Shown here: one piece after another, positions 38,904 to 52,589 of the stretch
How positions within the stretch are numbered: the stretch's first letter is position 1
How the letters are laid out: every line of letters begins with the position of its first letter
Assembly: GCA_964057225.1 (NCBI GenBank)
Contig: OZ059896.1
Coordinates: 3,224,001-3,288,000 of the forward strand
Direction of reading: 5' to 3'
DNA from: Auanema rhodensis
Lineage: Eukaryota; Nematoda; Chromadorea; Rhabditida; Rhabditidae
DNA: 64,000 bases
Made by a program: the position numbers and the translations under genes
Notes under the pieces: generated by a model
The model's database searches: none
Told to the model about the DNA's origin: nothing
The model's input: only the letters and a program-made list of their open reading frames with translations

Positions 38904-40308
38904 AAATCTGATAACACAGATCGACGCAGCTTAAAAAACACGCATCGAATGCATTATACTACATGGAGAAACGCTCATCACAAAAATTAGTTATGATCGT
39001 TTGAAAAATGATGCATTAGTGTATGTTGAGTTTCCATGTACACTCAAAATTGCTTCCAAAAACATTTTGACAAAAATTTTTTCGAAAAATTTCAAAATAA
39101 TTTCGCAAAAAGTAGATGTTTTTAGATTCCTTTTTTTGAGGCAAAAACGATGGACAATGTTATTCAACGAAAAAATTAATTCTTCAGGGTGAAAATCGAG
39201 GATATAAGTGTGAACTTATATCAGTTAATATCTCGGTGCATTTTTAAGCTAGCGCAAATCTGATAACACAGATCGACGCAGCTTAAAAAACACGCATCGA
39301 ATGCACTATATTACATTGAGAAAAGCTTAATACAAAAATTATTTATGATCGTTTGAAAAATGATGCATTAGTGTATGTTGAGTTTCCATGTACACTCAAA
39401 ATTGCTTCCAAAAACATTTTGACAAAAATTTTTTCGAAAAATTTCAAAATAATTTAGCAAAAAGTAGATGTTTTTAGATTCCTTTTTTCGAGGCAAAAAC
39501 GATGGACAATGTTATTCAACGAAAAAATTAATTCTTCAGGGTGAAAATCGAGGATATAAGTGTGAACTTATATCAGTTGATATCTCGGTGCATTTTTAAG
39601 CTAGCGCAAATCTGATAACACAGATCGAAGCAGCTTAAAAATCCGCATCGAATGCATTATACTACATAGAGAAACGCTCATCACAAAAATTAGTTATGAT
39701 CGTTTGAAAAATGATGCATTAGTGTATGTTGAGTTTCCATGTACACTCAACATTGCTTCCAAAAACATTTTGACAAAACTTTTTCGAAAAATTTCAAAAT
39801 AATTTCGCAAAAAGTAGATGTTTTTAGATTCCTTTTTTTGAGGCAAAAACGATGGACAATGTTATTCAACGAAAAAATTAATTCTTCAGGGTGAAAATCG
39901 AGGATATAAGTGTGAACTTATATCAGTTGATATCTCGGTGCATTTTTAAGCTAGCGCAAATCTGATAACACAGATCGAAGCAGCTTAAAAATCCGCATCG
40001 AATGCACTATATTACATTGAGGAAAGCTTAATACAAAAATTAGTTATGATTGTTTGAAAAATGATGCATTAGTGTATGTTGAGTTTCCATGTACACTCAA
40101 AATTGCTTCCAAAAACATTTTGACAAAAATTTTTTCGAAAAATTTCAAAATAATTTAGCAAAAAGTAGATGTTTTTAGATTCCTTCTTTCAAGGCAAAAA
40201 CGATGGACAATGTTATTCAACGAAAAAATTAATTCTTCAGGGTGAAAATCGAGGATATAAGTGTGAACTTATATCAGTTGATATCTCGGTGCATTTTTAA
40301 GCTAGCGC
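38904..40308 (+). repeat. Deleted form of the cassette with a chimeric monomer
   Basis: This four-monomer block copies the six-monomer block 36797-38903 with two monomers missing. The monomer at 39256-39607 begins as the ATTATTTATG type and ends as the AAAAGTCCGC type (TTTTTTCGAGG with GATATC), so the join lies between the AAAATTTTTTCG run near 39428 and the TTCGAGG site near 39487. The loss of a whole number of monomers with a hybrid at the join is the expected product of unequal crossing-over or slippage. Confidence 0.82.
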
Positions 40309-43300
40309 AAATCTGATAACACAGATCGACGCAGCTTAAAAAACACGCATCGAATGCATTATACTACATGGAGAAACGCTCATCACAAAAATTAGTTATG
40401 ATCGTTTGAAAAATGATGCATTAGTGTATGTTGAGTTTCCATGTACACTCAAAATTGCTTCCAAAAACATTTTGACAAAAATTTTTTCGAAAAATTTCAA
40501 AATAATTTCGCAAAAAGTAGATGTTTTTAGATTCCTTTTTTTGAGGCAAAAACGATGGACAATGTTATTCAACGAAAAAATTAATTCTTCAGGGTGAAAA
40601 TCGAGGATATAAGTGTGAACTTATATCAGTTAATATCTCGGTGCATTTTTAAGCTAGCGCAAATCTGATAACACAGATCGACGCAGCTTAAAAAACACGC
40701 ATCGAATGCACTATATTACATTGAGAAAAGCTTAATACAAAAATTATTTATGATCGTTTGAAAAATGATGCATTAGTGTATGTTGAGTTTCCATGTACAC
40801 TCAAAATTGCTTCCAAAAACATTTTGACAAAAATTTTTTCGAAAAATTTCAAAATAATTTAGCAAAAAGTAGATGTTTTTAGATTCCTTCTTTCAAAGCA
40901 AAAACGATGGACAATGTTATTCAACGAAAAAATTAATTCTTCAGGGTGAAAATCGAGGATATAAGTGTGAACTTATATCAGTTAATATCTCGGTGCATTT
41001 TTAAGCTAGCGCAAATCTGATAACACAGATCGACGCAGCTTAAAAATCCGCATCGAATGCACTATATTACATAGAGAAACGCTCAATACAAAAATTAGTT
41101 ATGATCGTTTGAAAAATGATGCATTAGTGTATGTTGAGTTTCCATGTACACTCAACATTGCTTCCAAAAACATTTTGACAAAAATTTTTTCGAAAAATTT
41201 CAAAATAATTTAGCAAAAAGTAGATGTTTTTAGATTCCTTCTTTCAAGGCAAAAACGATGGACAATGTTATTCAACGAAAAAATTAATTCTTCAGGGTGA
41301 AAATCGAGGATATAAGTGTGAACTTATATCAGTTGATATCTCGGTGCATTTTTAAGCTAGCGCAAATCTGATAACATAGATCGACGCAGCTTAAAAGTCC
41401 GCATCGAATGCACTATACTACATTAAGAAAAGCTTAATACAAAAATTAGTTATGATCGTTTGAAAAATGATGCATTAGTGTATGTTGAGTTTCCATGTAC
41501 ACTCAAAATTGCTTCCAAAAACATTTTGACAAAAATGTTTTCGAAAAATTTCAAAATAATTTAGCAAAAAGTAGATGTTTTTAGATTCCTTTTTTCGAGG
41601 CAAAAACGATGGACAATGTTATTCAACGAAAAAATTAATTCTTCAGGGTGAAAATCGAGGATATAAGTGTGAACTTATATCAGTTGATATCTCGGTGCAT
41701 TTTTAAGCTAGCGCAAATCTGATAACACAGATCGAAGCAGCTTAAAAATCCGCATCGAATGCATTATACTACATAGAGAAACGCTCATCACAAAAATTAG
41801 TTATGATCGTTTGAAAAATGATGCATTAGTGTATGTTGAGTTTCCATGTACACTCAACATTGCTTCCAAAAACATTTTGACAAAACTTTTTCGAAAAATT
41901 TCAAAATAATTTCGCAAAAAGTAGATGTTTTTAGATTCCTTTTTTTGAGGCAAAAACGATGGACAATGTTATTCAACGAAAAAATTAATTCTTCAGGGTG
42001 AAAATCGAGGATATAAGTGTGAACTTATATCAGTTGATATCTCGGTGCATTTTTAAGCTAGCGCAAATCTGATAACACAGATCGAAGCAGCTTAAAAATC
42101 CGCATCGAATGCACTATAATACATTAAGAAACGCTCAATACAAAAATTAGTTATGATCGTTTGAAAAATGATGCATTAGTGTATGTTGAGTTTCCATGTA
42201 CACTCAAAATTGCTTCCAAAAACATTTTGACAAAAGTTTTTTCGAAAAATTTCAAAATAATTTAGCAAAAAGTAGATGTTTTTAGATTCCTTTTTTCAAG
42301 GCAAAAACGATGGACAATGTTATTCAACGAAAAAATTAATTCTTCAGGGTGAAAATCGAGGATATAAGTGTGAACTTATATCAGTTGATATCTCGGTGCA
42401 TTTTTAAGCTAGCGCAAATCTGATAACACAGATCGAAGCAGCTTAAAAATCCGCATCGAATGCACTATAATACATTAAGAAACGCTCAATACAAAAATTA
42501 GTTATGATCGTTTGAAAAATGATGCATTAGTGTATGTTGAGTTTCCATGTACACTCAAAATTGCTTCCAAAAACATTTTGACAAAAATTTTTTCGAAAAA
42601 TTTCAAAATAATTTAGCAAAAAGTAGATGTTTTTAGATTCCTTTTTTCAAGGCAAAAACGATGGACAATGTTATTCAACGAAAAAATTAATTCTTCAGGG
42701 TGAAAATCGAGGATATAAGTGTGAACTTATATCAGTTGATATCTCGGTGCATTTTTAAGCTAGCGCAAATCTGATAACATAGATCGACGCAGCTTAAAAA
42801 TCCGCATCGAATGCACTATATTACATAGAGAAACGCTTAATACAAAAATTAGTTATGATCGTTTGAAAAATGATGCATTAGTGTATGTTGAGTTTCCATG
42901 TACACTCAACATTGCTTCCAAAAACATTTTGACAAAACTTTTTCGAAAAATTTCAAAATAATTTAGCAAAAAGTAGATGTTTTTAGATTCCTTATTTCGA
43001 GGCAAAAACGATGGACAATGTTATTCAACGAAAAAATTAATTCTTCAGGGTGAAAATCGAGGATATAAGTGTGAACTTATATCAGTTGATATCTCGGTGC
43101 ATTTTTAAGCTAGCGCAAATCTGATAACACAGATCGACGCAGCTTAAAAAACACGCATCGAATGCATTATACTACATGGAGAAACGCTCATCACAAAAAT
43201 TAGTTATGATCGTTTGAAAAATGATGCATTAGTGTATGTTGAGTTTCCATGTACACTCAAAATTGCTTCCAAAAACATTTTGACAAAAATTTTTTCGAAA

Positions 43301-45223
43301 AATTTCAAAATAATTTCGCAAAAAGTAGATGTTTTTAGATTCCTTTTTTTGAGGCAAAAACGATGGACAATGTTATTCAACGAAAAAATTAATTCTTCAG
43401 GGTGAAAATCGAGGATATAAGTGTGAACTTATATCAGTTAATATCTCGGTGCATTTTTAAGCTAGCGCAAATCTGATAACACAGATCGACGCAGCTTAAA
43501 AAACACGCATCGAATGCACTATATTACATTGAGAAAAGCTTAATACAAAAATTATTTATGATCGTTTGAAAAATGATGCATTAGTGTATGTTGAGTTTCC
43601 ATGTACACTCAAAATTGCTTCCAAAAACATTTTGACAAAAATTTTTTCGAAAAATTTCAAAATAATTTAGCAAAAAGTAGATGTTTTTAGATTCCTTCTT
43701 TCAAAGCAAAAACGATGGACAATGTTATTCAACGAAAAAATTAATTCTTCAGGGTGAAAATCGAGGATATAAGTGTGAACTTATATCAGTTAATATCTCG
43801 GTGCATTTTTAAGCTAGCGCAAATCTGATAACACAGATCGACGCAGCTTAAAAATCCGCATCGAATGCACTATATTACATAGAGAAATGCTCAATACAAA
43901 AATTAGTTATGATCGTTTGAAAAATGATGCATTAGTGTATGTTGAGTTTCCATGTACACTCAACATTGCTTCCAAAAACATTTTGACAAAAATTTTTTCG
44001 AAAAATTTCAAAATAATTTAGCAAAAAGTAGATGTTTTTAGATTCCTTCTTTCAAGGCAAAAACGATGGACAATGTTATTCAACGAAAAAATTAATTCTT
44101 CAGGGTGAAAATCGAGGATATAAGTGTGAACTTATATCAGTTGATATCTCGGTGCATTTTTAAGCTAGCGCAAATCTGATAACATAGATCGACGCAGCTT
44201 AAAAGTCCGCATCGAATGCACTATACTACATTAAGAAAAGCTTAATACAAAAATTAGTTATGATCGTTTGAAAAATGATGCATTAGTGTATGTTGAGTTT
44301 CCATGTACACTCAAAATTGCTTCCAAAAACATTTTGACAAAAATGTTTTCGAAAAATTTCAAAATAATTTAGCAAAAAGTAGATGTTTTTAGATTCCTTT
44401 TTTCGAGGCAAAAACGATGGACAATGTTATTCAACGAAAAAATTAATTCTTCAGGGTGAAAATCGAGGATATAAGTGTGAACTTATATCAGTTGATATCT
44501 CGGTGCATTTTTAAGCTAGCGCAAATCTGATAACACAGATCGAAGCAGCTTAAAAATCCGCATCGAATGCATTATACTACATAGAGAAACGCTCATCACA
44601 AAAATTAGTTATGATCGTTTGAAAAATGATGCATTAGTGTATGTTGAGTTTCCATGTACACTCAACATTGCTTCCAAAAACATTTTGACAAAACTTTTTC
44701 GAAAAATTTCAAAATAATTTCGCAAAAAGTAGATGTTTTTAGATTCCTTTTTTTGAGGCAAAAACGATGGACAATGTTATTCAACGAAAAAATTAATTCT
44801 TCAGGGTGAAAATCGAGGATATAAGTGTGAACTTATATCAGTTGATATCTCGGTGCATTTTTAAGCTAGCGCAAATCTGATAACACAGATCGAAGCAGCT
44901 TAAAAATCCGCATCGAATGCACTATAATACATTAAGAAACGCTCAATACAAAAATTAGTTATGATCGTTTGAAAAATGATGCATTAGTGTATGTTGAGTT
45001 TCCATGTACACTCAAAATTGCTTCCAAAAACATTTTGACAAAAATTTTTTCGAAAAATTTCAAAATAATTTAGCAAAAAGTAGATGTTTTTAGATTCCTT
45101 TTTTCAAGGCAAAAACGATGGACAATGTTATTCAACGAAAAAATTAATTCTTCAGGGTGAAAATCGAGGATATAAGTGTGAACTTATATCAGTTGATATC
45201 TCGGTGCATTTTTAAGCTAGCGC

Positions 45224-48200
45224 AAATCTGATAACACAGATCGACGCAGCTTAAAAATCCGCATCGAATGCACTATATTACATTGAGGAAAGCTTAATAC
45301 AAAAATTAGTTATGATTGTTTGAAAAATGATGCATTAGTGTATGTTGAGTTTCCATGTACACTCAACATTGCTTCCAAAAACATTTTGACAAAACTTTTT
45401 CGAAAAATTTCAAAATAATTTCGCAAAAAGTAGATGTTTTTAGATTCCTTTTTTTGAGGCAAAAACGATGGACAATGTTATTCAACGAAAAAATTAATTC
45501 TTCAGGGTGAAAATCGAGGATATAAGTGTGAACTTATATCAGTTGATATCTCGGTGCATTTTTAAGCTAGCGCAAATCTGATAACACAGATCGAAGCAGC
45601 TTAAAAATCCGCATCGAATGCATTATACTACATAGAGAAACGCTCATCACAAAAATTAGTTATGATCGTTTGAAAAATGATGCATTAGTGTATGTTGAGT
45701 TTCCATGTACACTCAACATTGCTTCCAAAAACATTTTGACAAAACTTTTTCGAAAAATTTCAAAATAATTTCGCAAAAAGTAGATGTTTTTAGATTCCTT
45801 TTTTTGAGGCAAAAACGATGGACAATGTTATTCAACGAAAAAATTAATTCTTCAGGGTGAAAATCGAGGATATAAGTGTGAACTTATATCAGTTGATATC
45901 TCGGTGCATTTTTAAGCTAGCGCAAATCTGATAACACAGATCGAAGCAGCTTAAAAATCCGCATCGAATGCACTATAATACATTAAGAAACGCTCAATAC
46001 AAAAATTAGTTATGATCGTTTGAAAAATGATGCATTAGTGTATGTTGAGTTTCCATGTACACTCAAAATTGCTTCCAAAAACATTTTGACAAAAATTTTT
46101 TCGAAAAATTTCAAAATAATTTAGCAAAAAGTAGATGTTTTTAGATTCCTTTTTTCAAGGCAAAAACGATGGACAATGTTATTCAACGAAAAAATTAATT
46201 CTTCAGGGTGAAAATCGAGGATATAAGTGTGAACTTATATCAGTTGATATCTCGGTGCATTTTTAAGCTAGCGCAAATCTGATAACATAGATCGACGCAG
46301 CTTAAAAATCCGCATCGAATGCACTATATTACATAGAGAAACGCTTAATACAAAAATTAGTTATGATCGTTTGAAAAATGATGCATTAGTGTATGTTGAG
46401 TTTCCATGTACACTCAACATTGCTTCCAAAAACATTTTGACAAAAATTTTTTCGAAAAATTTCAAAATAATTTAGCAAAAAGTAGATGTTTTTAGATTCC
46501 TTTTTTCAAGGCAAAAACGATGGACAATGTTATTCAACGAAAAAATTAATTCTTCAGGGTGAAAATCGAGGATATAAGTGTGAACTTATATCAGTTGATA
46601 TCTCGGTGCATTTTTAAGCTAGCGCAAATCTGATAACACAGATCGACGCAGCTTAAAAATCCGCATCGAATGCACTATATTACATTGAGGAAAGCTTAAT
46701 ACAAAAATTAGTTATGATTGTTTGAAAAATGATGCATTAGTGTATGTTGAGTTTCCATGTACACTCAAAATTGCTTCCAAAAACATTTTGACAAAAATTT
46801 TTTCGAAAAATTTCAAAATAATTTAGCAAGAAGTAGATGTTTTTAGATTCCTTCTTTCAAGGCAAAAACGATGGACAATGTTATTCAACGAAAAAATTAA
46901 TTCTTCAGGGTGAAAATCGAGGATATAAGTGTGAACTTATATCAGTTGATATCTCGGCGCATTTTTAAGCTAGCGCAAATCTAATAACACAGATCGAAGC
47001 AGCTTAAAAATCCGCATCGAATGCACTATATTACATTGAGGAAAGCTTAATACAAAAATTAGTTATGATTGTTTGAAAAATGATGCATTAGTGTATGTTG
47101 AGTTTCCATGTACACTCAAAATTGCTTCCAAAAACATTTTGACAAAAATTTTTTCGAAAAATTTCAAAATAATTTAGCAAGAAGTAGATGTTTTTAGATT
47201 CCTTCTTTCAAGGCAAAAACGATGGACAATGTTATTCAACGAAAAAATTAATTCTTCAGGGTGAAAATCGAGGATATAAGTGTGAACTTATATCAGTTGA
47301 TATCTCGGCGCATTTTTAAGCTAGCGCAAATCTAATAACACAGATCGAAGCAGCTTAAAAATCCGCATCGAATGCACTATATTACATTGAGGAAAGCTTA
47401 ATACAAAAATTAGTCATGATTGTTTGAAAAATGATGCATTAGTGTATGTTGAGTTTCCATGTACACTCAAAATTGCTTCCAAAAACATTTTGACAAAAAT
47501 TTTTTCGAAAAATTTCAAAATAATTTAGCAAAAAGTAGATGTTTTTAGATTCCTTCTTTCAAGGCAAAAACGATGGACAATGTTATTCAACGAAAAAATT
47601 AATTCTTCAGGGTGAAAATCGAGGATATAAGTGTGAACTTATATCAGTTGATATCTCGGTGCATTTTTAAGCTAGCGCAAATCTAATAACACAGATCGAA
47701 GCAGCTTAAAAATCCGCATCGAATGCACTATATTACATTGAGGAAAGCTTAATACAAAAATTAGTTATGATTGTTTGAAAAATGATGCATTAGTGTATGT
47801 TGAGTTTCCATGTACACTCAACATTGCTTCCAAAAACATTTTGACAAAACTTTTTCGAAAAATTTCAAAATAATTTCGCAAAAAGTAGATGTTTTTAGAT
47901 TCCTTTTTTTGAGGCAAAAACGATGGACAATGTTATTCAACGAAAAAATTAATTCTTCAGGGTGAAAATCGAGGATATAAGTGTGAACTTATATCAGTTG
48001 ATATCTCGGTGCATTTTTAAGCTAGCGCAAATCTGATAACACAGATCGAAGCAGCTTAAAAATCCGCATCGAATGCATTATACTACATAGAGAAACGCTC
48101 ATCACAAAAATTAGTTATGATCGTTTGAAAAATGATGCATTAGTGTATGTTGAGTTTCCATGTACACTCAACATTGCTTCCAAAAACATTTTGACAAAAC

Positions 48201-50133
48201 TTTTTCGAAAAATTTCAAAATAATTTCGCAAAAAGTAGATGTTTTTAGATTCCTTTTTTTGAGGCAAAAACGATGGACAATGTTATTCAACGAAAAAATT
48301 AATTCTTCAGGGTGAAAATCGAGGATATAAGTGTGAACTTATATCAGTTGATATCTCGGTGCATTTTTAAGCTAGCGCAAATCTGATAACACAGATCGAA
48401 GCAGCTTAAAAATCCGCATCGAATGCACTATAATACATTAAGAAACGCTCAATACAAAAATTAGTTATGATCGTTTGAAAAATGATGCATTAGTGTATGT
48501 TGAGTTTCCATGTACACTCAAAATTGCTTCCAAAAACATTTTGACAAAAATTTTTTCGAAAAATTTCAAAATAATTTAGCAAAAAGTAGATGTTTTTAGA
48601 TTCCTTTTTTCAAGGCAAAAACGATGGACAATGTTATTCAACGAAAAAATTAATTCTTCAGGGTGAAAATCGAGGATATAAGTGTGAACTTATATCAGTT
48701 GATATCTCGGTGCATTTTTAAGCTAGCGCAAATCTGATAACATAGATCGACGCAGCTTAAAAATCCGCATCGAATGCACTATATTACATAGAGAAACGCT
48801 TAATACAAAAATTAGTTATGATCGTTTGAAAAATGATGCATTAGTGTATGTTGAGTTTCCATGTACACTCAACATTGCTTCCAAAAACATTTTGACAAAA
48901 ATTTTTTCGAAAAATTTCAAAATAATTTAGCAAAAAGTAGATGTTTTTAGATTCCTTTTTTCAAGGCAAAAACGATGGACAATGTTATTCAACGAAAAAA
49001 TTAATTCTTCAGGGTGAAAATCGAGGATATAAGTGTGAACTTATATCAGTTGATATCTCGGTGCATTTTTAAGCTAGCGCAAATCTGATAACACAGATCG
49101 ACGCAGCTTAAAAATCCGCATCGAATGCACTATATTACATTGAGGAAAGCTTAATACAAAAATTAGTTATGATTGTTTGAAAAATGATGCATTAGTGTAT
49201 GTTGAGTTTCCATGTACACTCAAAATTGCTTCCAAAAACATTTTGACAAAAATTTTTTCGAAAAATTTCAAAATAATTTAGCAAGAAGTAGATGTTTTTA
49301 GATTCCTTCTTTCAAGGCAAAAACGATGGACAATGTTATTCAACGAAAAAATTAATTCTTCAGGGTGAAAATCGAGGATATAAGTGTGAACTTATATCAG
49401 TTGATATCTCGGCGCATTTTTAAGCTAGCGCAAATCTAATAACACAGATCGAAGCAGCTTAAAAATCCGCATCGAATGCACTATATTACATTGAGGAAAG
49501 CTTAATACAAAAATTAGTTATGATTGTTTGAAAAATGATGCATTAGTGTATGTTGAGTTTCCATGTACACTCAAAATTGCTTCCAAAAACATTTTGACAA
49601 AAATTTTTTCGAAAAATTTCAAAATAATTTAGCAAGAAGTAGATGTTTTTAGATTCCTTCTTTCAAGGCAAAAACGATGGACAATGTTATTCAACGAAAA
49701 AATTAATTCTTCAGGGTGAAAATCGAGGATATAAGTGTGAACTTATATCAGTTGATATCTCGGCGCATTTTTAAGCTAGCGCAAATCTAATAACACAGAT
49801 CGAAGCAGCTTAAAAATCCGCATCGAATGCACTATATTACATTGAGGAAAGCTTAATACAAAAATTAGTCATGATTGTTTGAAAAATGATGCATTAGTGT
49901 ATGTTGAGTTTCCATGTACACTCAAAATTGCTTCCAAAAACATTTTGACAAAAATTTTTTCGAAAAATTTCAAAATAATTTAGCAAAAAGTAGATGTTTT
50001 TAGATTCCTTCTTTCAAGGCAAAAACGATGGACAATGTTATTCAACGAAAAAATTAATTCTTCAGGGTGAAAATCGAGGATATAAGTGTGAACTTATATC
50101 AGTTGATATCTCGGTGCATTTTTAAGCTAGCGC
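45224..50133 (+). repeat. Satellite B 7-mer, tandem duplicate (period 2,455 bp)
   Basis: Copies 45224-47678 and 47679-50133. Private markers recur at exactly 2,455 bp: ATCTCGGCGC (46951 and 49406), GCAAGAAGTAG in the same monomers, and TTAGTCATG two monomers later. The first monomers differ slightly (GACGCAG against CTAATAAC with GAAGCAG), consistent with the crossover point lying in that monomer. Confidence 0.9.
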
Positions 50134-52589
50134 AAATCTAATAACACAGATCGAAGCAGCTTAAAAATCCGCATCGAATGCACTATATTACATTGAGGAA
50201 AGCTTAATACAAAAATTAGTTATGATTGTTTGAAAAATGATGCATTAGTGTATGTTGAGTTTCCATGTACACTCAAAATTGCTTCCAAAAACATTTTGAC
50301 AAAAATTTTTTCGAAAAATTTCAAAATAATTTAGCAAAAAGTAGATGTTTTTAGATTTCTTTTTTCGAGGCAAAAACGATGGACAATGTTATTCAACGAA
50401 AAAATTAATTCTTCAGGGTGAAAATCGAGGATATAAGTGTGAACTTATATCAGTTGATATCTCGGTGCATTTTTAAGCTAGCGCAAATCTGATAACACAG
50501 ATCGAAGCAGCTTAAAAATCCGCATCGAATGCACTATAATACATTAAGAAACGCTCAATACAAAAATTAGTTATGATCGTTTGAAAAATGATGCATTAGT
50601 GTATGTTGAGTTTCCATGTACACTCAAAATTGCTTCCAAAAACATTTTGACAAAAATGTTTTCGAAAAATTTCAAAATAATTTAGCAAAAAGTAGATGTT
50701 TTTAGATTCCTTTTTTCAAGGCAAAAACGATGGACAATGTTATTCAACGAAAAAATTAATTCTTCAGGGTGAAAATCGAGGATATAAGTGTGAACTTATA
50801 TCAGTTGATATCTCGGTGCATTTTTAAGCTAGCGCAAATCTGATAACACAGATCGACGCAGCTTAAAAATCCGCATCGAATGCACTATATTACATTGAGG
50901 AAAGCTTAATACAAAAATTAGTTATGATTGTTTGAAAAATGATGCATTAGTGTATGTTGAGTTTCCATGTACACTCAAAATTGCTTCCAAAAACATTTTG
51001 ACAAAAATTTTTTCGAAAAATTTCAAAATAATTTAGCAAAAAGTAGATGTTTTTAGATTCCTTCTTTCGAGGCAAAAACGATGGACAATGTTATTCAACG
51101 AAAAAATTAATTCTTCAGGGTGAAAATCGAGGATATAAGTGTGAACTTATATCAGTTGATATCTCGGTGCATTTTTAAGCTAGCGCAAATCTGATAACAC
51201 AGATCGACGCAGCTTAAAAATCCGCATCGAATGCATTATACTACATGGAGAAACGCTCATCACAAAAATTAGTTATGATCGTTTGAAAAATGATGCATTA
51301 GTGTATGTTGAGTTTCCATGTACACTCAACATTGCTTCCAAAAACATTTTGACAAAATTTTTTCGAAAAATTTCAAAATAATTTCGCAAAAAGTAGATGT
51401 TTTTAGATTCCTTTTTTTGAGGCAAAAACGATGGACAATGTTATTCAACGAAAAAATTAATTCTTCAGGGTGAAAATCGAGGATATAAGTGTGAACTTAT
51501 ATCAGTTAATATCTCGGTGCATTTTTAAGCTAGCGCAAATCTGATAACACAGATCGACGCAGCTTAAAAAACCGCATCGAATGCACTATATTACTTTGAG
51601 AAAAGCTTAATACAAAAATTAGTTATGATCGTTTGAAAAATGATGCATTAGTGTATGTTGAGTTTCCATGTACACTCAAAATTGCTTCCAAAAACATTTT
51701 GACAAAAATTTTTTCGAAAAATTTCAAAATAATTTAGCAAAAAAATAGATGTTTTTAGATTCCTTTTTTTAAAGCAAAAACGATGGACAATGTTATTCAA
51801 CGAAAAAATTAATTCTTCAGGGTGAAAATCGAGGATATAAGTGTGAACTTATATCAGTTAATATCTCGGTGCATTTTTAAGCTAGCGCAAATCTGATAAC
51901 ACAGATCGACGCAGCTTAAAAATCCGCATCGATTGCACTATATTACATAGAGAAACGCTCAATACAAAAATTAGTTATGATCGTTTGAAAAATGATGCAT
52001 TAGTGTATGTTGAGTTTCCATGTACACTCAAAATTGCTTCCAAAAACATTTTGACAAAAATTTTTTCGAAAAATTTCAAAATAATTTAGCAAAAAGTAGA
52101 TGTTTTTAGATTCCTTCTTTCAAGGCAAAAACGATGGACAATGTTATTCAACGAAAAAATTAATTCTTCAGGGTGAAAATCGAGGATATAAGTGTGAACT
52201 TATATCAGTTGATATCTCGGTGCATTTTTAAGCTAGCGCAAATCTGATAACACAGATCGAAGCAGCTTAAAAATCCGCATCGAATGCATTATACTACATG
52301 GAGAAACGCTCATCACAAAAATTAGTTATGATCGTTTGAAAAATGATGCATTAGTGTATGTTGAGTTTCCATGTACACTCAACATTGCTTCCAAAAACAT
52401 TTTGACAAAATTTTTTCGAAAAATTTCAAAATAATTTCGCAAAAAGTAGATGTTTTTAGATTCCTTTTTTTGAGGCAAAAACGATGGACAATGTTATTCA
52501 ACGAAAAAATTAATTCTTCAGGGTGAAAATCGAGGATATAAGTGTGAACTTATATCAGTTAATATCTCGGTGCATTTTTAAGCTAGCGC

